Assembly: GCA_023412635.1 (NCBI GenBank)
Contig: JAEYNI010000266.1
Span: 1 to 11,627 of the forward strand
Direction of reading: 5' to 3'
DNA: 11,627 nucleotides
Source of the DNA: Bacillota bacterium
Lineage (GTDB): Bacteria > Bacillota > Clostridia > Acetivibrionales > DSM-1351
Within the stretch, counting starts at the first letter, position 1. Each line of letters begins with the position of its first letter. This document shows, one piece after another, positions 5,942-11,627 of this stretch. Below the pieces are notes generated by a model. That model saw only the letters and a list, made by a program, of their open reading frames with translations, was not told the DNA's origin and made no database searches. Made by a program: the position numbers and the translations under genes.

Positions 5942-7705
5942 TTAATTATCCTTTTCCTTTATTCTTTTTATTAATTCGCATACAACATTAATTCTTTTAA
6001 GGGGTGTCATGATATAAAAACCTGAAACATATTCGTATAATTTATTTATACATTCCATTGAGTGTTCTATACCAAGTAATTCTGATTCTTCTCTGTTCTT
6101 GTCACGGAAGCTTTCTATTATAGCTTCATCAATTTCTATTCCCGGAACCTCATTATTTATAAACATTGCATTCTTATAACCGACAATTGGCATAATTCCT
6201 GCAAACACCGGTACCTTCAATACTTCAACTGCCTTGATTATGTTATTAACAGCATTTTGAGTATATGTAGCCTGTGTCAGAAAAAAGCTTATTCCGTTTT
6301 CAAGTTTTTTGGCTGATCGTCTTAATTCAGCTTCAAAGTTTGGAGCATTCACATTCAGGGCCCCCCCTATTTCAAAGGTCGCCTCTCCGAATACATTGGC
6401 ATTAAGACTTGTAACATAGCTTGCAAGATTTATGGAGTTCATGCTATAAACGCCTTTGACGTCTTTTCTTTCGATACTTGCAATAGGGTCACCCGTGACA
6501 ATAAGGATATTCCTGATACCCTCAATGTTCAGGCCCAATAGAGTGGCCTTTATACCCAGCAGATTTTTATCCCTGCAGGTTATATGAGGCATGGCAGGCA
6601 AGCCTGTCTCACGCTGCAATTTTGAGGCCATGATTGCACTATCTGCCCTGGCCTTGGCCAAGGGTGAGTCGGCAATGGTTATCATATCCGCCCCTGCACT
6701 TTTTAGAAGAAAGGTATCTCTTAGCATGTATTCCCAATTTAAATCAAATGGGGGGTCTATTTCAACCAGAATTGGCTTTTTTTCGTCTGTAAGCTTTAGA
6801 ATCAGCGGTTTTTCGCCGGCTCCAGCAGTAATACCTACGCCTTGTTGACTGGCATTATTTATTGTAAAAACCGCACTGGCAAGAAGCTTTGCTGTAACTG
6901 CAATGTGATGGGGAGTTGTTCCACAGCAACCACCGAGTATTTGAACCCCCAGGTTCTTCAGCTCAAGCAGCTTTGCGGCGAAATATTCGGAATTGTCAAT
7001 ATAGACTGCTCTGCCCCGTTCAGAGGAAGGATAGCCTGAATTAGGCATTATAATCAATTTCCTGCCGTTGAAATCCAACTGGCTGACCAGCCTGCACATA
7101 TGGGCGGGGCCGCTGATACAGTTAAATCCACAGGCATTAACAAGTCCGCTGCCGCTTACCTTTACAAAAATGTCCTGATAATATAATCCTTCCTTGGAAT
7201 ACCCGTCAGGATAGACTGCAAAAGAGGCAAAAATATTTGCTTCAGGTTTCTTTAACCTAATATATGCCGAGACCTCCAGGATAATTTCATACTGCGGAAA
7301 GGTTTCAAATAAAAAATTATCTGCACCGCACTCAAGGAAAATATCCACCTGTCTTTTATATTCAGCTTCTTCATCTATCCCCTGTGTGGAAGGGATGGGA
7401 CCAATATCCGCAAATACCGCGACTTCAGTGTTTCGAGCAGCACTGCAGGCTATTTCCCAGCCCTTTCTTATTATCTGTTCAGCCTCTGACTGTTCGCATG
7501 CCAAAGAAAACCTGTTGGCCGCAAAGGTATTGGTCTTGATAGCGTTTACGCCAGCATTGATGTATTCATGATGTATTTCAAATATGGCTTGACTATCGGT
7601 AAGATTGGCAATCTCACAAGGAATATCCTTATTATACTTAGTAGAGTAATAAGTGCCCATGGCACCGTCAAACAGAAAGATGTCCTTATTTTCAAATATA
7701 TTCAT
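5942..7705 (-). CDS. yitJ: Bifunctional homocysteine S-methyltransferase / methylenetetrahydrofolate reductase
   Basis: This 587-residue two-domain enzyme links folate one-carbon units to methionine synthesis. The N-terminal homocysteine methyltransferase barrel (about 8-285) shows FLFDGAMGTYY (10-20), NACGFNC (190-196) and LGGCCGTTPHH (257-267); Cys196, Cys260 and Cys261 are the expected zinc ligands that activate homocysteine. The C-terminal reductase barrel (about 305-587) shows VEIDPPF (314-320), LIVTGDP (401-407), FEIGGALNVN (444-453), FFLTQATY (474-481) and GIMPIVGY (503-510). Glu315, Asp406 and Gln478 align by eye with the catalytic residues of E. coli MetF. Architecture and length match B. 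subtilis YitJ (about 610). There is no cobalamin or folate-binding module, so the methyl donor used by the N-terminal domain is not evident. Start: the frame opens at 7810, but that is inside the promoter; ATG 7705 has AAAGGA (7716-7721) ten bases before it and begins right before the first domain. Confidence 0.93.
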   Translation of the reverse strand: MNIFENKDIFLFDGAMGTYYSTKYNKDIPCEIANLTDSQAIFEIHHEYINAGVNAIKTNTFAANRFSLACEQSEAEQIIRKGWEIACSAARNTEVAVFADIGPIPSTQGIDEEAEYKRQVDIFLECGADNFLFETFPQYEIILEVSAYIRLKKPEANIFASFAVYPDGYSKEGLYYQDIFVKVSGSGLVNACGFNCISGPAHMCRLVSQLDFNGRKLIIMPNSGYPSSERGRAVYIDNSEYFAAKLLELKNLGVQILGGCCGTTPHHIAVTAKLLASAVFTINNASQQGVGITAGAGEKPLILKLTDEKKPILVEIDPPFDLNWEYMLRDTFLLKSAGADMITIADSPLAKARADSAIMASKLQRETGLPAMPHITCRDKNLLGIKATLLGLNIEGIRNILIVTGDPIASIERKDVKGVYSMNSINLASYVTSLNANVFGEATFEIGGALNVNAPNFEAELRRSAKKLENGISFFLTQATYTQNAVNNIIKAVEVLKVPVFAGIMPIVGYKNAMFINNEVPGIEIDEAIIESFRDKNREESELLGIEHSMECINKLYEYVSGFYIMTPLKRINVVCELIKRIKEKDN

Positions 7706-7781
7706 AACATTAAAATCCTTTACGATAAACGGGATAAATGTCCTAGCCTTCCAACAAATGCCTAGTAATATCCTTTGAAAT

Positions 7782-7810
7782 ATTATACTTTTACTTACTG
7801 TACCAGTCAA
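7782..7810 (-). promoter_or_regulatory. Strong sigma-A promoter of the yitJ operon
   Basis: On the minus strand TTGACT (7805-7810) and TATAAT (7782-7787) are separated by 17 bases. Transcription would begin near 7775, leaving a leader of about 70 bases before ATG 7705. The leader is too short for a SAM-I (S-box) riboswitch and no T-box features are seen. This placement also rules out the longer open frame starting at 7810. Confidence 0.85.
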
Positions 7811-7895
7811 GGAATATGAGTTGTATAAATATGTTGTAGTTTTGTGTAGAAGAGAGTAAAATTATGCTATGACATTTAGTAAGGGGTGTATTTGT

Positions 7896-8072
7896 ATGGA
7901 TATTGCTGCTTTATCTATTTTGAAGTCTCAGGCCGCTGTAAGTCAGAAGGTTGGTCTGGCCGTAACGAAACTGGCAATGAATACTGCCGAAGTGGATTCG
8001 GAAGCCCTGACAAAAATGATGGAACTCAGTGTAAATCCCCACGTAGGAAGTAATTTTGATCAAAGCGTTTAG
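7896..8072 (+). CDS. yjfB: YjfB-family small protein (putative motility protein)
   Basis: This is a 58-residue protein with the features of the YjfB family: the start MDIAALSILKSQAAVSQKV, a central amphipathic helix with AVTKLAMNTAE, and the conserved C-terminal ELSVNPHVGSNFD. Family proteins are about 55-70 residues, widespread in Bacillus and Clostridium, and annotated as putative motility proteins because B. subtilis yjfB is thought to belong to the motility regulon; the biochemical role is unknown. ATG 7896 is chosen because AAGGGGT (7881-7887) stands eight bases upstream; an ATG at 7869 would put this site inside the gene. It is monocistronic, divergent from yitJ and followed by a terminator at 8107-8135. 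No sigma-D-type promoter was recognised; a weak sigma-A candidate is TTGTAG (7834-7839), 17 bases, TAAAAT (7857-7862). Confidence 0.85.
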   Translation: MDIAALSILKSQAAVSQKVGLAVTKLAMNTAEVDSEALTKMMELSVNPHVGSNFDQSV

Positions 8073-8106
8073 TAAAAGCTTTTTGTAAAATCTTTTCTCA
8101 TTTCAG

Positions 8107-8135
8107 TCGGGAATGTCCTTATCAGACATTCCCGA
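8107..8135 (+). terminator. Hairpin terminator after yjfB
   Basis: A perfect 11-bp stem TCGGGAATGTC / GACATTCCCGA (8107-8117 with 8125-8135, loop of seven) begins 35 bases after the yjfB stop. The following bases AAAACTTTATTT give only a weak T-tract, but the stem is GC-richer than its surroundings and isolated. Confidence 0.7.
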
Positions 8136-8227
8136 AAACTTTATTTAGTTTCCAGGAATTAATCTTGTGTTCATCATTTTTTACAAAAATATATGTTAAA
8201 GACTCACAAATATTATTCAACTTTACG

Positions 8228-8256
8228 TTGATATTTAAAAAGGCATAAAGTATAAT
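8228..8256 (+). promoter_or_regulatory. Sigma-A promoter of the tetR-exporter operon
   Basis: TTGATA (8228-8233) and TATAAT (8251-8256) are separated by 17 bases, with transcription starting near 8263, about 23 bases before the TetR ATG. The palindromic operator at 8255-8269 overlaps the last bases of the -10 box and the start point. Confidence 0.85.
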
Positions 8257-8269
8257 GAACATTGTTCAT
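8255..8269 (+). promoter_or_regulatory. Palindromic operator, probable TetR binding site
   Basis: ATGAACATTGTTCAT is a perfect inverted repeat of seven bases per arm around one central base. It covers the end of the -10 box and the start point, the classic position for repression by blocking RNA polymerase. TGAAC/GTTCA arms are common in operators of TetR-family efflux regulators. Binding by the adjacent TetR protein is inferred from position. Confidence 0.75.
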
Positions 8270-8271
8270 AA

Positions 8272-8277
8272 AAGGAG
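8272..8277 (+). promoter_or_regulatory. Ribosome binding site deciding the tetR start
   Basis: AAGGAG eight bases before ATG 8286. The longer open frame from TTG 8262 would start inside the operator and contain this site. Confidence 0.8.
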
Positions 8278-8285
8278 ATGAATTA

Positions 8286-8879
8286 ATGCCGAAAACTTTA
8301 ACAAATGTAAAAGAGGACATATTGGCCGTAACCCGCCAAATGATAAAGGAGAACGGATATTCTGAATTAAATATCAGGAATATTGCTTCAAGATGCGGTG
8401 TAGCAACCGGTACTGTATATAATTATTACAGTTCCAAGGATGAAATCATTACTGAAATACTTTTAACTGAGTGGAAACTCATGCTCAGAAGGATTGACCA
8501 AAACTCAAAAACTTCAGCTTCTCCACTGATTGAAAGACTGGAAGTTATTTATAAAGAACTTAATAGTTTTATGATCAATGTTCATGGGAAATGGTTTCAG
8601 ACTATTCAGTTAGTAAATACCGAGGATATTTCAGTAAGTAGATTAAGTGAGAAGAAAAAGCTGTTGAGGGATCAGATCTCTGAAAAAGTTTCAGCCTTGA
8701 TAATTCCAGGAGTGGAAAAGAATTTTATTTCTCAGGAGGTAACAGATATTTGCGATGTTGTCTCCCACCTTTTGATTTCTTACTCCAATGAAAATACAGA
8801 ATTTATAAAGCTAAAGCCTGCACTAACTGCACTTGTAAATAATATCCTAAGTACATGCTTAAATCAGCAGTTAGACTAA
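8286..8879 (+). CDS. TetR/AcrR-family transcriptional repressor
   Basis: This is a 197-residue dimeric repressor. The N-terminal TetR helix-turn-helix is plain: DILAVTRQMIKENGYSELN (11-29), IRNIASRCGVATGTVYNYYS (30-49), then SKDEIITEILLTEW (50-63). The remaining residues form the helical ligand and dimerisation domain, which is too divergent to predict an inducer. ATG 8286 is fixed by AAGGAG at 8272-8277. The gene sits 65 bases before the DHA2 exporter, with no terminator or clear promoter between them, so the two are probably one transcript from 8228-8256. The palindrome over the start point argues for autorepression: an exporter substrate would release the repressor and raise exporter levels (inference from layout). 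Confidence 0.93.
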   Translation: MPKTLTNVKEDILAVTRQMIKENGYSELNIRNIASRCGVATGTVYNYYSSKDEIITEILLTEWKLMLRRIDQNSKTSASPLIERLEVIYKELNSFMINVHGKWFQTIQLVNTEDISVSRLSEKKKLLRDQISEKVSALIIPGVEKNFISQEVTDICDVVSHLLISYSNENTEFIKLKPALTALVNNILSTCLNQQLD

Positions 8880-8898
8880 CATGTACCAATAAATGTTA
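8877..8898. repeat. Imperfect inverted repeat in the tetR-exporter gap
   Basis: TAACAT (8877-8882) and ATGTTA (8893-8898) are inverted about a ten-base spacer, overlapping the TetR stop codon. The sequence differs from the operator at 8255-8269. It could be a weak second site or chance in AT-rich DNA. Confidence 0.25.
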
Positions 8899-8930
8899 AT
8901 ACTGCTTAATATGTACAACAACTAACATCA

Positions 8931-8936
8931 AAGGAG
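8931..8936 (+). promoter_or_regulatory. Ribosome binding site deciding the DHA2 exporter start
   Basis: AAGGAG eight bases before ATG 8945. The TTG at 8939, which opens the longer frame, is only two bases from this site and is therefore rejected as start. Confidence 0.85.
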
Positions 8937-8944
8937 ACTTGTAT

Positions 8945-11095
8945 ATGGATGAACTAAAATCAAATGTAAAACCAAAACTGGGGATGATAATGTTTCTTTA
9001 TATGCTGGGCATATTCATGGGAGCAATAGACACAGGAATAGTAACCCCAGCCAGAACTGTAATACAGGCCAATCTTGGAGTTGAAGACAAACTCGGGATA
9101 TGGATGATCACAATTTTTACCCTTGCTTATGCAGCTTCTATACCTATATCGGGTAAAATAGCCGATAGAATAGGAAGAAAGCATGTTTATCTTGTCTGCA
9201 TAACTTTATTCGGAGTTGGTTCCCTTATTTGCGGTCTTTCTTCCAACTTCAGCAGCTTCCCCATGCTTCTTACAGGCCGTGTTATACAAGCCATAGGCGG
9301 TGGTGGAATTATGCCTATAGCAAATGCAGAATTCGGCACAACCTTTCCTGAGGAAAAAAGAGGAATGGCACTTGGCCTTTTAGGTGGAGTTTATGGCTTG
9401 GCAAATATTCTTGGTTCTTCTCTTGGAAGCGCTATTCTTGACATATTTGGTATAGAAAATTGGCAGTTTTTATTTTATATCAACCTGCCGATCAGCATTG
9501 TAATAATTATATTCGGAATAATATTTTTACCTGTTAACAAAAACACCGAAAAGCCTGGTAAAATTGATATTTGGGGTACAGTTGTCATTGTAGCTATGAT
9601 CCTGGCCCTTATTTATGGACTTAAAAACATAGACTTTTTCAATTTTAGCAGTACTATAAAATCTGTAAACGTTTATCCTTTCCTTATTGCATTCGTTGTA
9701 TTATTGCCGATATTTATATTAATTGAGAAACGTGCACAGGACCCTATATTGAACCTTAAGTATTTTACCTCCCCAAAGATCCTTATAACACTTGTAGTTA
9801 GCTTCTTTGTTGGCGTTTGTATGATGGGTATGATTTTTGTACCTCAATTTTCCGAGAATTCGCTTAAAATTGCAACCGGTAAAGGAGGTTACTTCGTTAC
9901 AATTCTCGGTCTATTCACTGCTATAGGGGCGCCTATGAGCGGAAAACTGGTAGATAAGTACGGTGCTGGAAAAATACTCTCAGGAGGGTTCATAGTATCA
10001 CTAATCGGTTCCCTATTTCTGGCGTTTGTAGCAACCAACATCAACAATCTGACTACCGTTTTAGTAAGCCTTGCCCTTATCGGCACAGGCCTGGGCTTTG
10101 TAATGGGTTCTCCGTTAAACTATATGATGCTGAGCAATACCAAGAAGGAACAGGCCAACTCAGCACTTGCAACTCTATCCCTTGTTAGGTCAATCGGAAC
10201 TGTAATAGCTCCATCAATAATGATCGGTTTTATTGCACAGGCAGGTATTGTTGCTCAGGACCAATTGATGGGTCTTCTTCCTCAGCCAACTGCCCCTGAA
10301 TTGACTCAGGCAGTTGAGTTGAATAAAACCTTTGAAGAAATGAAAAAGGATCCAAGAATGGCTGAAATGCTCAAGGATGTTAATATTCCAGACTTAAGCA
10401 ATATGGGTAACATGAATTTTGATATGAAAAGTGGAGACGGTTTGCCTGCCGACCTTGTAAAGTCCATGCAATCAGCTGATGTAACAAACATAGTAGATAA
10501 GGCCAAAGAGATTTCTGTTTATATGTTTGACAAAAATACTCCTGCAGTTATAGAAAAGATACAATCAGGAATACAGCAAGGTATTGACGGCATGAACCAG
10601 GGAATTACAGGAATTGATACCGCCTTATCACAAATGGGTGCCGGTTCCGGAAATAGTGCCGTTGCAAAGGGTTCAGATACAAAGACTTCCAGATCTGGTG
10701 AAAAGGAACAGGGTAGTGCAGATCAGGCTCAAGGTGGTATGGGCTCACCTAAGGGTATGCCTGACCAGACGGGTCAAATGGGCCAGTCAGGCCAGCCAGG
10801 TCAGCAGAATATGGCTGCTGCAGTTGCAGGTATGAAGGCTCAAAGAGCTATAATGGCCGATACCGTAAACAAAATGGAAGACCTAAAAAACTCAATTCCC
10901 GATGCCTTTGAACAATCAAAACAAGATTATCTTGGTCAAATAGACACAATTAAACCTCAAATTGAAGAATCCTTCCAGGATTCATTGAGTGAAGGGTTTA
11001 AGCAAATGTATTTGACTGTAGCAGTTTTCTGTGTCCTATCAATTCTTCTGCTTTTGATGTACCGTGAACCTGTAAAAACAGAACTGAAAAACTGA
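8945..11095 (+). CDS. DHA2-type (EmrB/QacA-like) 14-TM MFS exporter with large extracytoplasmic insertion
   Basis: This is a 716-residue proton-coupled drug/metabolite exporter; usual family members have about 470-520 residues. Thirteen helices lie within residues 13-435: TM1 with GAIDTGIVTPA (26-36), motif A GKIADRIGRKH (70-80), GRVIQAIGGGG (111-121) and a motif-C-like GLANILGSSLGSA (151-163). The 14th helix is at about 687-705, followed by a short basic tail. Between TM13 and TM14 lies a loop of about 250 residues, predicted outside the membrane. It starts helical (452-560, including EEMKKDPRMAEML), passes through a Gly/Gln/Ser/Met-rich unstructured stretch (562-622) with collagen-like GQx triplets (GQMGQSGQPGQQ, 610-621), and ends in a likely amphipathic or coiled-coil helix (630-686). 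The usual loop is only a few dozen residues. Start 8945 follows from AAGGAG at 8931-8936. Second gene of the tetR operon. The substrate is unknown. Confidence 0.92.
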   Translation: MDELKSNVKPKLGMIMFLYMLGIFMGAIDTGIVTPARTVIQANLGVEDKLGIWMITIFTLAYAASIPISGKIADRIGRKHVYLVCITLFGVGSLICGLSSNFSSFPMLLTGRVIQAIGGGGIMPIANAEFGTTFPEEKRGMALGLLGGVYGLANILGSSLGSAILDIFGIENWQFLFYINLPISIVIIIFGIIFLPVNKNTEKPGKIDIWGTVVIVAMILALIYGLKNIDFFNFSSTIKSVNVYPFLIAFVVLLPIFILIEKRAQDPILNLKYFTSPKILITLVVSFFVGVCMMGMIFVPQFSENSLKIATGKGGYFVTILGLFTAIGAPMSGKLVDKYGAGKILSGGFIVSLIGSLFLAFVATNINNLTTVLVSLALIGTGLGFVMGSPLNYMMLSNTKKEQANSALATLSLVRSIGTVIAPSIMIGFIAQAGIVAQDQLMGLLPQPTAPELTQAVELNKTFEEMKKDPRMAEMLKDVNIPDLSNMGNMNFDMKSGDGLPADLVKSMQSADVTNIVDKAKEISVYMFDKNTPAVIEKIQSGIQQGIDGMNQGITGIDTALSQMGAGSGNSAVAKGSDTKTSRSGEKEQGSADQAQGGMGSPKGMPDQTGQMGQSGQPGQQNMAAAVAGMKAQRAIMADTVNKMEDLKNSIPDAFEQSKQDYLGQIDTIKPQIEESFQDSLSEGFKQMYLTVAVFCVLSILLLLMYREPVKTELKN

Positions 11096-11116
11096 TAGGT
11101 AAAAGTAATAAATTTT

Positions 11117-11146
11117 AAAGGCTGACCAAAAACCTGGTCAGCCTTT
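11117..11146. terminator. Bidirectional terminator between exporter and penicillin-binding protein
   Basis: A perfect 12-bp stem (11117-11128 with 11135-11146, loop AAAACC) lies 21 bases after the exporter stop and 69 bases after the stop of the convergent transpeptidase gene. Plus-strand tail AGATTTTA and minus-strand tail AAAATTTATT are both AT-rich but without a long T run. Confidence 0.75.
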
Positions 11147-11215
11147 AGATTTTATGCCGTAAGCACATTATAATTTTATTTATAGTAAAGAATATTTTGA
11201 GTATAGAAGAGTTCA

Positions 11216-11627
11216 CTATTTAAAGTATTTCCTCATAACCTGTGAGGATATTTTAGCCGCTGCTGTTCCACCGTATCCGCCTTCTTCAACAATTACTGCT
11301 ATAGCTATTTCAGGTTTTTCGTAGGGTGCGAATCCTATAAACCAGCTGTGAGGAGTTTTACTTTCAATGTGCTGGGCCGTACCGGTCTTACCGCAGACCT
11401 GCACCCCGCTTATCCGGGCGTTTGTTCCTGTACCCTTTGAAACTACTTCTCTCATAAATTTTCTGATTTCAGCGGCATACTCCTGTGATGTCACCTGTGC
11501 AAGCACAGACGGGCTTGACTCCTTAACAGTCTTTCCGCTGAAATCAACAACTTTACCTACCAGCGTAGGCTTCAGCATAATTCCGTCATTTGCAATAGTT
11601 TGAGCTACCAGAGCCATCTGCACAGGT
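11216..11627 (-). CDS. Penicillin-binding protein, C-terminal end of transpeptidase domain (5' part beyond window)
   Basis: The last 136 residues of a DD-transpeptidase that cross-links peptidoglycan on the outer face of the membrane; the frame enters from the right edge. Recognisable are PVQMALVAQTIANDG near the edge, typical of the class B PBP transpeptidase fold after the SxN motif, and the third catalytic motif in VCGKTGTAQ. These are followed by HSWFIGFAPYEKPEIAIAVIVEEGG and the terminal AAKISSQVMRKYF helix. The active-site SxxK and SxN motifs must lie outside the window, as must the start; the GTG at 11623 is internal. The short C-terminus with no PASTA domain suggests an FtsI/PbpA-like elongation or division enzyme, but which one cannot be told here. 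Confidence 0.9.
   Translation of the reverse strand, partial: PVQMALVAQTIANDGIMLKPTLVGKVVDFSGKTVKESSPSVLAQVTSQEYAAEIRKFMREVVSKGTGTNARISGVQVCGKTGTAQHIESKTPHSWFIGFAPYEKPEIAIAVIVEEGGYGGTAAAKISSQVMRKYFK

Noticed and set aside
7706..7895. Possible SAM riboswitch or T-box before yitJ
   Set aside because: The sigma-A promoter leaves only about 70 bases of leader and no paired-stem aptamer layout or terminator is seen.
10614..10835. Alternative plus-strand frame inside the exporter's low-complexity segment, suggesting a frameshift or overlapping gene
   Set aside because: The main frame stays open through the stretch and ends in a proper 14th transmembrane helix; the second frame only reflects the repetitive composition.

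Overview
The window looks like a chromosomal segment of a low-GC, Gram-positive, spore-former-type Firmicute, most likely a clostridium (the Ruminiclostridium/Hungateiclostridium side is a guess from gene content). The grounds are AT-rich intergenic DNA, strong AAGGAG/GGAGGG ribosome binding sites, consensus sigma-A promoters, a YitJ-type fused homocysteine methyltransferase/methylene-THF reductase and a YjfB-family small protein. I see no mobile element, tRNA, rRNA, CRISPR array or phage gene.

Layout from left to right. (1) 1-1080, minus strand: the first 203 codons of a TraB/PrgY-family membrane protein with a hexapeptide-repeat leader. It is preceded by a decayed reading frame (640-1020) carrying two frameshifts and a stop, and by a good sigma-A promoter (1051-1079). 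(2) 1143-3174, minus strand: a two-gene cassette, a DHA3-type 12-TM exporter followed by a MerR regulator. It is read from a promoter with a 19-bp spacer and a centred dyad, the hallmark of MerR-activated promoters, and is closed by an AT-rich hairpin. (3) 3252-7810, minus strand: yitJ, an AMP-forming acyl-CoA ligase and an inositol-monophosphatase-family enzyme, read from a near-perfect sigma-A promoter and closed by a strong hairpin with a T-tract. (4) 7896-8135, plus strand: a stand-alone 58-residue YjfB-family protein with its own terminator. (5) 8228-11095, plus strand: a TetR repressor and a 14-TM DHA2 (EmrB/QacA-like) exporter behind a promoter whose -10 box overlaps a perfect 15-bp palindrome. 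(6) 11216-11627, minus strand: the C-terminal end of a penicillin-binding transpeptidase, convergent with the exporter and sharing a bidirectional terminator.

Functionally there are two independent efflux cassettes with opposite control logic (MerR activation, TetR repression). They flank a metabolic operon mixing one-carbon/methionine metabolism with fatty-acid activation and a sugar/inositol phosphatase. Most genes are ordinary members of known families. The unusual points are the roughly 250-residue extracytoplasmic insertion in the DHA2 exporter, the repeat leader of the TraB protein, the decayed gene upstream of it, and the very readable regulatory sites. I found no convincing new multi-gene system. 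Several start codons were moved downstream of the longest open frame because ribosome binding sites or promoters decide them; each is stated in the entry.
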